Assembly (NCBI RefSeq): GCF_016654115.1
Contig: NZ_JAEQAZ010000046.1
Coordinates: 47,718-111,717 of the forward strand
DNA length: 64,000 nucleotides
Reading direction: 5' to 3'
DNA from: Streptomyces sp. MBT53
Lineage (GTDB): Bacteria; Actinomycetota; Actinomycetes; Streptomycetales; Streptomycetaceae
Shown: piece after piece, positions 6,381 through 14,951 of the stretch
Position numbering within the stretch: position 1 is the stretch's first letter
How the letters are laid out: each line of letters starts with the position of its first letter
Translations under genes and position numbers: made by a program
The notes under the pieces: model-generated
The model's input: the letters and a program-made list of their open reading frames with translations, nothing else
The model's database searches: none
What the model was told of the DNA's origin: nothing

Positions 6381-6860
6381 GTGGGCAGCTCCAATCCCGT
6401 CACCGGCAAGGAGCGGCAGCGCGTCCGCGAGCTGCACGCTGCGGGCAAGGGCCGCAACGAGATCGCCGCCGAACTCGGGCGGTCCGGCCGGACAATCAGC
6501 GAGATCGCCAAAGGCCTCGGACTCTCCTTCGCCAGGGCCGCCGAGGTCCGGCAGGCGACGGAGATCCGGCAGGCCGACCTCGCCGACCGCCGCGCCCGGT
6601 TCGCCGTCGAGCTCCAGGACCTCGCCGAGCGCGAGATCAAGAAGATCAACCAGCCGTACGAGTACTGGGACTGGGGCGGCAAGGAACACGACTTCGACAC
6701 CCATGTCGCTCCTGAGCCGACTCCAGGCGACAAGCGGGCGTTGATGGCCACCGTCGCCACTGCGCTGGATCGGTCGCTGAAGCTCGCTCCGCCGGAGCAG
6801 GACGCCGAGGGCCTGGCGGCCGTCGACGCGTGGCTGAAGGGGATGATGGGCGGCACCTGA
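6381..6860 (+). CDS. Terminase small subunit
   Basis: I chose GTG at 6381, preceded by AGGGGG; an upstream in-frame ATG at 6294 would place the hairpin at 6333-6358 inside the gene. The 159-residue product begins with a helix-turn-helix (about residues 8-50: GKERQRVRELHAAGKGRNEI then AAELGRSGRTISEIAKGL). A long central helical region (about 50-85) and an acidic C-terminal domain follow. Small terminase subunits bind phage DNA through such an N-terminal domain and hand it to the large subunit. The large subunit starts 10 bases downstream, which strongly supports the call. Confidence 0.8.
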   Translation: MGSSNPVTGKERQRVRELHAAGKGRNEIAAELGRSGRTISEIAKGLGLSFARAAEVRQATEIRQADLADRRARFAVELQDLAEREIKKINQPYEYWDWGGKEHDFDTHVAPEPTPGDKRALMATVATALDRSLKLAPPEQDAEGLAAVDAWLKGMMGGT

Positions 6861-6870
6861 GGGGGCGGGC

Positions 6871-8163
6871 ATGTACGACGCCCTCGTGGGCAAGCAACTG
6901 CGCTCCACTCAGCTCGCCACCGCGCGCGGGAACTTGTGGGAAGGCGCCGTCCGCTCCTCGAAGACGATCAGCTCGATCATGGTGTGGTTGCGCTACATCC
7001 GCACCGGCCCCCCGGGCGCGCTCCTCATGGTCGGCAAGACCGAGCGCACCCTGAAGCGGAACATCATCGACGTCATCGTCGCGATGGTCGGAGTGAAGCG
7101 CTGCAAGTTCAAGGCGGGCGCGGGCGAAGTCGTGATCTTCGGCCGCACCATCTACGTCGCCGGCGCCAACGACGAGCGGGCCGCCGACAAGATCAAGGGC
7201 ATGACTCTCGCCGGGGCGTACTGCGACGAGGTCACCACCTTCCCCGAGTCGTTCTTCTCGATGCTCGGCACCCGCCTCAGCGTCGAAGGCTCGCAATGGT
7301 TCGGCACCACGAACCCCGAGGGCCCGAACCACTGGTTGAAGAAGAAGTTCCTCGACCGCGCACGCCTGCACGTACAGCGCGACGGGACCGAGGTGACGTC
7401 CGAGGACCCCAAGGCCCTCGACCTGCACCGGTTCTCCTTCAGCCTGCACGACAACCCGTACCTCCCGCCGGCTTACGTCGCCAACCTGAAGCTGGAGTAC
7501 CAGGGCCTCTTCTACCGCCGGTTCGTCCTCGGCGAGTGGTGCCTGGCCGAAGGCGTCGTCTACGACATGTTCGACGAGACGAAGCACGTCGTCGACGTGA
7601 TCCCGGAAGTCCGGCACTGGATGTGCGTAGGCCTGGACTACGGCACTATCAACCCCTTCGCCGCACTCCTGGTGGGCATCGGGGTAGACGACCGGCTGTA
7701 CGTGGCCTCGGAGTACCGGCACGACTCCCGGGCGGAACGGCGCCAACTGACCGACGCTCAGTACAGCCTCGCCGTCCGGCAGTGGCTCGCTACGTACAAG
7801 CACCAAGGGCAGGAAGGCGTCCACCCACAGTGGATCTTCGTGGACCCGTCGGCCGCCAGCTTCATGACGCAACTCTGGAGCGACGGTGTCCAGGGCGTCG
7901 CGAAAGCCAACAACGAGGTGAAGGACGGCATCCGCAGCGTCTCCGTGGCACTCGGCTCCGACCTCCTCTACGTCCACCGCTCCTGTGCCGGGTTGCTCAC
8001 CGAACTGCCCTCGTACGCCTGGGACGAGAAGGCTGCGGCGGCTGGCGACGACAAGCCACTGAAGGTCGACGACCACTCGGTCGACGCCCTCCGGTACGGC
8101 CTGCACTCCACCGCCCACGAGTGGCGGCACCTCGTCCGCGCGAATTTGGAGGTGGCCGCCTGA
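6871..8163 (+). CDS. Terminase large subunit
   Basis: The 430-residue protein is the DNA-packaging motor. The N-terminal ATPase has a Walker-A-like GAVRSSKT (residues 25-32, the deviant form typical of PBSX-type terminases) and a Walker B region AGAYCDE (114-120, Glu120 as likely catalytic carboxylate). GTTNPE (145-150) is the coupling motif. The C-terminal nuclease has the acidic residues expected of an RNase H fold: Asp256 (VGLDYGT), Asp325 (FVDPSA) and Asp405 near the end (HSVDALRYG). Length is usual for the family. Its stop overlaps the next ATG (ATGA). Confidence 0.93.
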   Translation: MYDALVGKQLRSTQLATARGNLWEGAVRSSKTISSIMVWLRYIRTGPPGALLMVGKTERTLKRNIIDVIVAMVGVKRCKFKAGAGEVVIFGRTIYVAGANDERAADKIKGMTLAGAYCDEVTTFPESFFSMLGTRLSVEGSQWFGTTNPEGPNHWLKKKFLDRARLHVQRDGTEVTSEDPKALDLHRFSFSLHDNPYLPPAYVANLKLEYQGLFYRRFVLGEWCLAEGVVYDMFDETKHVVDVIPEVRHWMCVGLDYGTINPFAALLVGIGVDDRLYVASEYRHDSRAERRQLTDAQYSLAVRQWLATYKHQGQEGVHPQWIFVDPSAASFMTQLWSDGVQGVAKANNEVKDGIRSVSVALGSDLLYVHRSCAGLLTELPSYAWDEKAAAAGDDKPLKVDDHSVDALRYGLHSTAHEWRHLVRANLEVAA

Positions 8164-8375
8164 TGGCCTCAACCGAGTTGAGCCTGCCCGTGTACATGCG
8201 CGTCGGCGACCAACCGGAGTTCCGGCTCGGCGAATTCACCTTCGACCTGGTCGAAGTGGACAGCAGTCTCCAGTACGGACGCCCCGAGCTAGCCACGCTG
8301 CTGCGCGCTGCAGCGGACGAGATCGAGAACCCGAGTGATACCAGCGAGGAGGTGCCCGATGCCGCTCCCCGCTAG
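8163..8375 (+). CDS. Small hypothetical protein between terminase and portal, 70 aa
   Basis: ATG at 8163 overlaps the terminase stop. The 70-residue product (MASTELSLPVYMRVGDQPEF then RLGEFTFDLVEVDSS) has beta-strand character at the N-terminus and a helix at the C-terminus, and overlaps the portal start by 17 bases. Tight coupling on both sides suggests it is translated with them. Function unknown. Confidence 0.65.
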   Translation: MASTELSLPVYMRVGDQPEFRLGEFTFDLVEVDSSLQYGRPELATLLRAAADEIENPSDTSEEVPDAAPR

Positions 8376-9963
8376 GGGCACCCGCTGGCCGCCCATCCAC
8401 CCTGTCCTCCAGGCCGACATGGCCGACTGGCGCGCCTGGTTCTCCGCCAACCCGGACCGGTTGTCGTACCGGTACCGCAACCGCCACCGCGACGCAGCAC
8501 GCTTCGGCCCCGAGAACCGGCCCTCGCAGTACCGCGGTGGCGTCGTCGGCCGTGTAGCCCGCTGGTTCTGGGGCGAGCCCACCCCGCTCGGCGAGAAGCG
8601 GGCGAACCTGCACATGCCGTTGGCGAGGGACATCGCCCGCACGTCATCCGACCTGCTGTACTCCGAGCCGCCCACCCTGAAGGCCGAGAACAAGGCCACC
8701 CAGGAGCGCCTCGAAGACCTGATGGACATGGGCACGAAACGCACTTTGATCGCGGCTGGGGAGACCGGCGCAGCACTCGGCGGCGCGTACCTGCGGATCG
8801 TATGGGACGACGCCATCCGCGACCGGCCGTGGATCAGCATGGTCCAAGCCGACGGCGCAGCCCCCGAGTTCGCCCACGGAGACATCCTCCGCGCCGTCAC
8901 GTTCTGGACGGTCCTCGAATCCGACGGACAGCGCGTCGTACGGCACCTGGAGCGGCACGAGCCCGGCCTGATCCTGCACGGCGTGTACGACGGCACCGAC
9001 GACAACCTCGGCAAGCCCATCGACCTCGCCGCGTTCGAGCAGACGAAAAACCTCCTACCCGCCCGCGAGCTGCCCATCGGGAAGAGGCTCGCCGTCTCGT
9101 ACATCCCCAACACGATGGTCGCCCCGGACTGGGACGACATCCCCGGCGCCGCCGGACTCGGCACGTCGGACTACCAGGGCGCGGAGACGTTCCTCTCCGC
9201 GATCGACGAGACGTACACCTCGTGGATGCGGGACATCCGCCTCGCAAAGTCGCGGATCATCGTGCCCGCGCAGTACCTCACGAACAACGGGCCCGGCATG
9301 GGCGCGGTGTGGCAGGACCGCGAGGTCTACGCGCCGATGAACGTCCCCCCGACCGCCGAGCAGGCGATCACCCTCAACCAGTTCATGATCCGGCACGAGG
9401 AGCACCGGGCCACGATCGAAGAGCTGGTCGGCAAGGTCATCCGCAACGCGGGCTACAGCAGCGGCACGTTCGGCGACGACTCCGCCGGCCAGGCCGTCAC
9501 AGCTACGGAGATCAAGGCGAGGACCGCGCGGAGCATGACCACCCGCGCGCGCAAGGCAGAGCTGGCCGCGACGGCGGTCGCGGACGTCGTCGAGGTCCTG
9601 CTGATCCTGGAGGCGAGCGGCATGTTCCCGGGCGTCACCGGGGTCGAGGTCGAGCGGCCGGACGTGGTGTTCCAGGACAGCGTGCAGGACGACATCAAGA
9701 CCCTCGCTGAGACCGCCTCACTTCTCCAGCAGGCCGAGGCCGCGTCCACGGAGGCGAAGGTCGCCCTGCTGCACCCGGACTGGGACGAGAAGGAGCAGCG
9801 CGAGGAGGTCGACCGGATCCTGAAGGAGACCGGTCGCACGGTCGAGGACCCGCTCACCCTCGGCGCGGATCGGCCCGACTTCGGCGAACAGCCGCCCGAG
9901 GAAGGTCAGCTGGCCCCGGTCGCAGGCGACGCCGCGGCTGAGGACGTCACCGCGACCCAGTAA
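8359..9963 (+). CDS. Portal protein (SPP1 gp6-like)
   Basis: ATG at 8359 has an excellent GAGGAGGTG site; an in-frame ATG-equivalent at 8335 is less likely. The 534-residue protein has the order of features of SPP1-type portals: an N-terminal wing region (LHMPLARDIARTSSDLLYSE), a central beta-rich domain (TLIAAGETGAALGGAYLRIV) and a long helical stem/crown region containing KAELAATAVADVVEVLLILE. The last 80 residues are acidic (EEDVT-type tail) and likely form the crown. The portal ring is the packaging and ejection gate in the capsid vertex. Position between terminase and minor capsid protein is canonical. Confidence 0.88.
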   Translation: MPLPARGTRWPPIHPVLQADMADWRAWFSANPDRLSYRYRNRHRDAARFGPENRPSQYRGGVVGRVARWFWGEPTPLGEKRANLHMPLARDIARTSSDLLYSEPPTLKAENKATQERLEDLMDMGTKRTLIAAGETGAALGGAYLRIVWDDAIRDRPWISMVQADGAAPEFAHGDILRAVTFWTVLESDGQRVVRHLERHEPGLILHGVYDGTDDNLGKPIDLAAFEQTKNLLPARELPIGKRLAVSYIPNTMVAPDWDDIPGAAGLGTSDYQGAETFLSAIDETYTSWMRDIRLAKSRIIVPAQYLTNNGPGMGAVWQDREVYAPMNVPPTAEQAITLNQFMIRHEEHRATIEELVGKVIRNAGYSSGTFGDDSAGQAVTATEIKARTARSMTTRARKAELAATAVADVVEVLLILEASGMFPGVTGVEVERPDVVFQDSVQDDIKTLAETASLLQQAEAASTEAKVALLHPDWDEKEQREEVDRILKETGRTVEDPLTLGADRPDFGEQPPEEGQLAPVAGDAAAEDVTATQ

Positions 9964-9975
9964 CGGGGGTGCCGC

Positions 9976-11085
9976 ATGCCCGTCAGCCCCGACATGGCCG
10001 AGGATCTCGCGGCAGCCGTCTCCACGTTGTACGAGCAGGCCGAACTTGCCGTGATCGAGAAGGTCACACGCGCGCTCGCGCAGGGCCTCGACAGCCCACT
10101 GTGGGCCGAACTCAAGCTGCGGGCGATCGGCAGTCTGCGTACGGCGATCGAGGACATCATCGCCGCGCTCCAGGCCGACGCCGCTGGCGCCGTCCACCAG
10201 GCCGTCGCCGAGGCGTACGACCGTGGCCGGCAGGCTGCTGTCGCCGAACTCGGCGCGCTAAGCATCGCGGCCCCGGCGATCCCGCCCGGCACTCACGCCG
10301 TGGACCGGCTCGCTTCCGCGCTTGTGCAGGAGACCGGGGCGACGCACGCGCGGATCCTCCGCACGGGGCTGGATGTGTACCGGCAGGTGGTGGCGAAGGC
10401 CTCATCGGCTCCGCTGCTGGGGGCGTCAACGCGTCGTGAGGCTGCGGGGAGGGCACTCGCTCAGTTCGCGGACCGTGGCGTGACGGGGTTCGTGGACCGT
10501 TCCGGGCGGGCGTGGAACCTGACCAGCTACGTAGAGATGGCGACGCGCAGCGCAGTCGGCCGCGCGGCCGTCCAGGCACACGATGATCGTCTTGCCGCAG
10601 CCGGGATCGATCTGGTGATGGTGTCGGACGCCCCGGAGGAGTGCCCGAAGTGCGAGCCCTGGGAGGGGAAGATCCTCCGCCGCGAGGGCGCCGCCGGAGC
10701 CGGTGTCGAGGAGCTGGAGCACGCGACCGAGGACGACCGCATGGTTCGCGTCCGCGTGGCCGGGTCGCTGCCTGAGGCGAAGGCCGCGGGGCTGATGCAT
10801 CCGAACTGCCGGCACTCGATCTCGATCTACCTGCCCGGGGTGACGAAGCCGCTGCCTCCGAAGGCGGACCGGACGCGGGCAACATATGAGCAGTCGCAGC
10901 AGCAGCGTTACTACGAGCGACAGGTCCGTTCGTGGAAGCGCCGCGCGGCTGGGGCGATCGACGACGAGAAGAAGGCACAGGCGAACGCGAAGGTTCGGGC
11001 GTACCAGGGCCGGATCCGCGAGCTGGTGGCCGATACCGGGCTGCCGCGCAAGAGCCACCGTGAGCAGCTCACGGGCGCCCGCTAG
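9976..11085 (+). CDS. Minor capsid / head morphogenesis protein
   Basis: The 369-residue protein has a helical N-terminus (1-150) and a C-terminal domain typical of the phage minor capsid protein 2 / SPP1 gp7-like group. Characteristic is the cysteine-histidine set DAPEECPKC (C223, C226) and HPNCRHS (H275, C278, H280), likely a zinc site within a fold related to ADP-ribosyltransferase-like or head-morphogenesis domains. Such proteins associate with the portal and are packaged in low copy. The stop at 11085 overlaps by four bases the 3' end of an opposite-strand gene. Confidence 0.8.
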   Translation: MPVSPDMAEDLAAAVSTLYEQAELAVIEKVTRALAQGLDSPLWAELKLRAIGSLRTAIEDIIAALQADAAGAVHQAVAEAYDRGRQAAVAELGALSIAAPAIPPGTHAVDRLASALVQETGATHARILRTGLDVYRQVVAKASSAPLLGASTRREAAGRALAQFADRGVTGFVDRSGRAWNLTSYVEMATRSAVGRAAVQAHDDRLAAAGIDLVMVSDAPEECPKCEPWEGKILRREGAAGAGVEELEHATEDDRMVRVRVAGSLPEAKAAGLMHPNCRHSISIYLPGVTKPLPPKADRTRATYEQSQQQRYYERQVRSWKRRAAGAIDDEKKAQANAKVRAYQGRIRELVADTGLPRKSHREQLTGAR

Positions 11086-11267
11086 ATCGGGTCGCTGACC
11101 ACCGTCTCGAAGTTGTCGCAGGCCTCGTTGACGCACTTGTATACGCCCGGCCGCAGCTCTCGGCCTCCGTGCCCGAAGGCCGTGGTGTCCACGTCACCGC
11201 TGTAGTACAGAGGCTTCTCACACCGAGGGCACTTTCGTGTACTGAGCCCGGCGCCACTTGAGTTCAT
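11082..11267 (-). CDS. Zinc-ribbon protein on the opposite strand, 61 aa
   Basis: ATG at 11265-11267 gives a 61-residue protein with CPRC (C13, C16) and KCVNEAC (C45, C50), a clear four-cysteine zinc ribbon. Upstream in-frame codons exist, but this ATG has a GAGAT site and begins the coherent part of the protein. It is the only minus-strand gene inside the capsid operon and lies in the gap between the minor capsid and scaffold genes, with convergent 3' ends. Such inserted genes are often 'morons' with their own control. DNA or RNA binding is possible. Function unknown. Confidence 0.65.
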   Translation of the reverse strand: MNSSGAGLSTRKCPRCEKPLYYSGDVDTTAFGHGGRELRPGVYKCVNEACDNFETVVSDPI

Positions 11268-11312
11268 ATCTCGAACGTACGCCGCCCTTGGCATGGGCGC
11301 CCGCCGAGACTT

Positions 11313-11450
11313 CCGGCCGCCTGGTGTGGCCGGGGAACACCGATCCGCCTGGTGCGGGTCACTCCTGAAGGCCCGCCAGACGCGGGTCAACAGCACTACC
11401 ACGGGCACGCCAGGCGCGGCCCGAACCCCGAATGCCCGCCAGGTGCGGGC
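11313..11450 (+). repeat. Array of five hairpins with five-base CNGRY loops
   Basis: Five hairpins follow one another: 11313-11333 (loop CTGGT), 11343-11359 (CTGGT), 11371-11387 (CAGAC), 11403-11422 (CAGGC) and 11434-11450 (CAGGT). Every loop is five bases and fits C-N-G-R-Y, closed by a C-G pair; the stems differ in sequence but still pair, with G-T wobbles and one bulge. Loop centres are 28, 28, 34 and 29 bases apart. The last ends 22 bases before the scaffold ATG. They could bind a protein as RNA or DNA, or act as attenuators. Confidence 0.6.
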
Positions 11451-11472
11451 GATTCATGCCCTGGAGGGCGCA

Positions 11473-12291
11473 ATGCCGAAGAAGACCCTGCCCCGACACC
11501 GACTCGCAGGAGCCGGGTGGGCGCACCCGTACGCGATCACCCCTTTCTCCCCGTTCCTGTACGCGGACGGAGGGGACGGCGGCGGCTCCGGATCCGGCAG
11601 CGGCGACGCGGGCGGTGACGGCGGCTCAGGCAACGGCAGCGGATCCGGTGACGGAGGCAACTCCGGCGGCGGTGACAGCGGCCAAGGCGCGGGCTCGGGC
11701 GGCACTGGGGGCGACTCCGGCAACGGCGACCAGGGCAAAGCCGGTGAGGACGACGCCGCGAAGGTCAAGCGGCTGGAGAAGGCACTCGCCGACGCCAACC
11801 GCGAGGCTGGCAAGGCCCGGACCGCCGCCAAGCAGCAGGCGGCGAACGATGCCGTCGCGGATCTCACCGCGAAGCTCGGCAAGGCCCTGGGCCTGGTGAA
11901 GGACGACACACCGCCCGACCCGGCGAAGCTCGCTGAGGCCATCGCGCAGAAGGACACCACGATCTCCGAGAGGGAGGCGGCACTCCGTACGAAGGACGTC
12001 GAACTCGCCGTCTGGTCGCGGGCCGAGAAGCTCTCGGCGAAGGCCGGCGCGCTCCTCGATTCCCGGTCCTTCCTCCGTGAGATTGCCGACCTCAACCCCT
12101 CCGACAAGGGCTTCCTCACCGCGCTCGACACCGCGATCAAGGACGCACTCAAGGAGAACCCCACCGCGTTCGGCACTACCCAGGCCGCCGGGAAGTCCGG
12201 CGCCGACCTCTCCGGCGGGACCGGCGAGAGCGGCGCGAAGAAGCGCTCCGGATCGCTCGCGGGAGCGATCTCGAACCACTACCAGACCTGA
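11473..12291 (+). CDS. Capsid scaffolding protein
   Basis: The start at 11473 is chosen because it follows CTGGAGGG; an in-frame start at 11293 would run through the hairpin array. The 272-residue protein has a short hydrophobic N-terminus, an extreme glycine-serine-aspartate linker (about residues 33-90), then a charged coiled coil (about 95-180; VKRLEKALADANREAGKART). A helical C-terminus with a basic end (KKRSGSLAGAISN) follows. Coiled coil, basic C-terminus and position immediately before the major capsid gene are the marks of phage scaffolds, which template procapsid assembly and then leave. The glycine-rich linker is unusually long. Confidence 0.8.
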   Translation: MPKKTLPRHRLAGAGWAHPYAITPFSPFLYADGGDGGGSGSGSGDAGGDGGSGNGSGSGDGGNSGGGDSGQGAGSGGTGGDSGNGDQGKAGEDDAAKVKRLEKALADANREAGKARTAAKQQAANDAVADLTAKLGKALGLVKDDTPPDPAKLAEAIAQKDTTISEREAALRTKDVELAVWSRAEKLSAKAGALLDSRSFLREIADLNPSDKGFLTALDTAIKDALKENPTAFGTTQAAGKSGADLSGGTGESGAKKRSGSLAGAISNHYQT

Positions 12292-12306
12292 CCCCAGGAG
12301 TAACCC

Positions 12307-13371
12307 ATGCCCGTGACGCTCGCCCAGGCGGCGCTCAACACCCAGGCGGACATCGACTTCGCCGTCATCGACAACCTCCGACGCAACAGCTGGCTGTTCA
12401 ACAACATGGTCTGGGACGACACCGTCACCCCGGGCACGGGCGGCGGCACCCTCACCTACGGCTACACCCGGCTCCTCGCGCCTTCGTCGGCGTCGTTCCG
12501 CCGCTTCAACGAGGAGTACGTCCCCAACCAGGCGACGAGGGAGCGGAAGAACGTCGACCTGCACCCGCTCGGCGGCGCGTGGACCGTCGACCGGAAGCTG
12601 GCCAACCTCGGCCCGGCCGCCTCGAACGAGATCAGCTTCCAGCTCGCGCAGAAGCTCACCTCGATGCGGACCCGCTTCCAGCAGGAACTCATTCTCGGCG
12701 ACACCGCCGTCGACGACGCGGGCTTCGACGGCCTCGACAAGGCCCTGGTCGGGCAGTCGACCGAGTACCTGCCGGTCAACGAAGGCATCACCTCCGGCTA
12801 CCTCGACTGGTCCCCGGCCACAGTGACCACCGAGGACATCGCCATGAGCGCCTTCGACGCGTTCGACGACTTCCTCTCCCGGATCATGGGCTCGCAGACC
12901 GGCTCCGGCGACCAGGGCGCCGACGGCTCGATCCCCGCCGGCGTGAAGGCGGTCCTCGGCAACACCAAGTCCATCAGCCGCATCAAGTCCCTGGCCCGCC
13001 GCGCCTCGCAGTTCACCAGCGAGCGCGACAGCCTCGGCATGCTGATCGAGCGGTACGGAGACTGGGTCCTCGTCGACCTCGGCGACCGGGCCGACGGCTC
13101 GGCTCCGATCATCCCGATCCAGACCCGGGACGCCGACGGCGCGGGCGGCGGCGGCAACATCACCGGCCTGACCGACATCTACGCGGTGTCGCTGGGCCTG
13201 GACGCCTTCCACGGCGCCGCGATGGCGGGCACCCCGCTCATCGAGACCTACCTCCCCGACTTCTCCCAGCCGGGCGCGGTCAAGACCGGCGAGGTCGAGA
13301 TGGGCCCCGTCGCCGCGGTCCTCCGCAACACCAAGTCCTGCGGCGTCCTGCGCAACGTGAAGGTGCGGTGA
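12307..13371 (+). CDS. Major capsid protein (HK97 fold)
   Basis: ATG at 12307 follows CAGGAG. The 354-residue protein has the N-arm and long-helix arrangement of HK97-fold capsid proteins: NTQADIDFAVIDNLRRNSWL at the start, an extended E-loop region with RRFNEEYVPNQATRERK (about 60-76), the spine-like helix NEISFQLAQKLTSMRTRFQQ (about 105-124) and a conserved GLDKAL segment. No protease domain is fused. It forms the icosahedral shell. Position after the scaffold and before head-completion genes agrees. Confidence 0.88.
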   Translation: MPVTLAQAALNTQADIDFAVIDNLRRNSWLFNNMVWDDTVTPGTGGGTLTYGYTRLLAPSSASFRRFNEEYVPNQATRERKNVDLHPLGGAWTVDRKLANLGPAASNEISFQLAQKLTSMRTRFQQELILGDTAVDDAGFDGLDKALVGQSTEYLPVNEGITSGYLDWSPATVTTEDIAMSAFDAFDDFLSRIMGSQTGSGDQGADGSIPAGVKAVLGNTKSISRIKSLARRASQFTSERDSLGMLIERYGDWVLVDLGDRADGSAPIIPIQTRDADGAGGGGNITGLTDIYAVSLGLDAFHGAAMAGTPLIETYLPDFSQPGAVKTGEVEMGPVAAVLRNTKSCGVLRNVKVR

Positions 13372-13796
13372 CCAGCATGACGAACAAGTACAAGATCGAA
13401 GCCCCGGTCCGGACCTTCAGCGGCGACTCGGTCGGCGTCACCTTCACCAAGGGGACCGGCTTCGTGGACGACTCCACGAAGGAAGGCCGCGCGGCGATCG
13501 AGTACTTCCGCCGCCACGGCTACGGCGTCGAACTCTCCGACGGCAAGACCGACGAGGAGCGCGCACAGGAGATCGTCACCGGCGTCGTCGGACAGCGCGG
13601 ACCGATCGTCACCGACGAGCCGTTCGACCCGTCCAAGCACGACGCCCCCGAGGTCCTCGCGTACCTCGACTCGCTCGGCGCCGACGACTCCGACGCGGTC
13701 GCCGAGTTCGCCCGCGTCATCGCCGCCGAGCGCGAAGGCAAGGCCCGCAAGACGATCCTCGCCCGCGGCGAGCAGAAGCAGGAGGCAGGGCAGTGA
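13368..13796 (+). CDS. Capsid-region protein, 142 aa
   Basis: GTG at 13368 overlaps the capsid stop (GTGA) and has GAAGG upstream; ATG at 13377 is an alternative three codons in. The product begins with a small beta domain (YKIEAPVRTFSGDSVGVTFT then KGTGFVD) and has an acidic helical C-terminal half (DDSDAVAEFARVIAAERE). The start resembles short proteins encoded after capsid genes in many actinophages, often thought to be capsid accessory or head-tail components. Function not established. The last bases overlap the next gene by four. Confidence 0.65.
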   Translation: MTSMTNKYKIEAPVRTFSGDSVGVTFTKGTGFVDDSTKEGRAAIEYFRRHGYGVELSDGKTDEERAQEIVTGVVGQRGPIVTDEPFDPSKHDAPEVLAYLDSLGADDSDAVAEFARVIAAEREGKARKTILARGEQKQEAGQ

Positions 13797-14359
13797 CACT
13801 CCTCGGCACCTTCAAGGGGAACCCCCGCAACGACCTCGGCTGGCTCAACAGCGCCGGCCGCCCGGACCCGGAGGCCCTGTTCCACCGGGCGAACCTGCCC
13901 CGGACCGGGCTGGACGACATCGCCACCGCGGCGAGCGGTGTCCTGTGCTCCGTCGCCCTGTACCTCCAGGACGGCGACCTCGTCAGCAACCTGACATTCA
14001 TCAGCGCGGGCACCGCCGGTGCCACGCTGACGAACCAGATCGCCGCGCTCTACAACGGCGCCGGCGCTCTGCTCGTGCAGTCCGCGGACAAGACGAACGA
14101 GGCCTGGGCCGCCGACACTGCGAAGACGTTCGCCCTGGCGACAGCGCAGCGCATCACGAGGTCGGGCATCTACTACGCGGCGTTGGCGATCGCCGCGTCC
14201 ACGGTGCCGACCCTGGTGGGCTCCACGTGCGCGAAGCCGTTCCTGACGGGCGAAGGCAACCTCGCGCAGACCTCGGGCTCCGGCCTGACCGCGACCGCTC
14301 CGGCGACGATCGCCACGCCCGCGTTCAAGCGGGCCGTGCCGCTCGTCATCGCGACCTGA
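13793..14359 (+). CDS. Predicted beta-rich capsid-region protein, 188 aa
   Basis: GTG at 13793 overlaps the previous stop. The 188-residue protein is rich in Ala, Thr and Gly and alternates short hydrophobic strands (VLCSVALYLQDGDLVSNLTF), suggesting a jelly-roll fold. It contains no signal peptide. It is one of three beta-rich proteins (13793, 14376, 14952) between the capsid gene and the large lectin-like protein. A decoration or head-fibre role is inference from position; it could instead be a minor tail component. Confidence 0.6.
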   Translation: MTLLGTFKGNPRNDLGWLNSAGRPDPEALFHRANLPRTGLDDIATAASGVLCSVALYLQDGDLVSNLTFISAGTAGATLTNQIAALYNGAGALLVQSADKTNEAWAADTAKTFALATAQRITRSGIYYAALAIAASTVPTLVGSTCAKPFLTGEGNLAQTSGSGLTATAPATIATPAFKRAVPLVIAT

Positions 14360-14375
14360 CGGGAGGAACTGACTC

Positions 14376-14885
14376 ATGCCTCTCTCTGCGAGCCTCGCGA
14401 TCTCGGCGTTTGCCGAGCTGAGCCAGGCGATCGACCTGGGCACCGGGCGCGTCCCGCAGTCCCTGAGCCGGAGCGTGTCGCTCACCACGGGCACGGCGGC
14501 GGGCAAGGCCGACAAGGTCTTCTCCGACCGGCGGACCCTCGCCGCGTCGGCGAACGAGGATCTCGACCTCGCCGGGGTGCTCCTCGACGCTTTCGGTGCG
14601 GCGATCACGTTCGTGCGGGTCAAGGGCCTGTTCATCGCGGCAGCCCCGGGCAACACGAACAATGTCGTCGTCGGTGCGTCCGCGTCGAACCAGTGGGCCA
14701 CGCTCCTCAACACGACGGGCACGGTCACGCTCCGGCCGGGCGCCGCGTGCGGCTTCCTCGCCGGCGCTACGGACGCCACGGCGTACGCGGTCACCGCGAG
14801 CACCGGCGACCTGCTGCGGGTGGCTAACTCGGGTGCGGGCTCGACGGTGACGTACGACATCCACATCGTCGGCGCTTCCGCGTAG
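14376..14885 (+). CDS. Predicted beta-rich phage structural protein, 169 aa
   Basis: ATG at 14376 follows GGGAGGAA. The 169-residue product (MPLSASLAISAFAELSQAID...) has many small residues and an alternating-strand pattern, with a glycine-rich middle. It resembles small structural proteins found in many Streptomyces phages that are often annotated only as hypothetical. No enzymatic motif. A capsid or tail decoration role is suggested by position and composition only. Confidence 0.6.
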   Translation: MPLSASLAISAFAELSQAIDLGTGRVPQSLSRSVSLTTGTAAGKADKVFSDRRTLAASANEDLDLAGVLLDAFGAAITFVRVKGLFIAAAPGNTNNVVVGASASNQWATLLNTTGTVTLRPGAACGFLAGATDATAYAVTASTGDLLRVANSGAGSTVTYDIHIVGASA

Positions 14886-14951
14886 CCGACCAGCTCAGCG
14901 AAGAGGGAGGCCCACCGTGGCCTCCCTTTCGCGTTCCCGAAAGGAGACGCG

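Noticed and set aside
6646..8172. A 508-residue minus-strand frame opposite the large terminase
   Set aside because: Shadow of the terminase, whose ATPase and nuclease motifs are clear; it also crosses its own neighbours.
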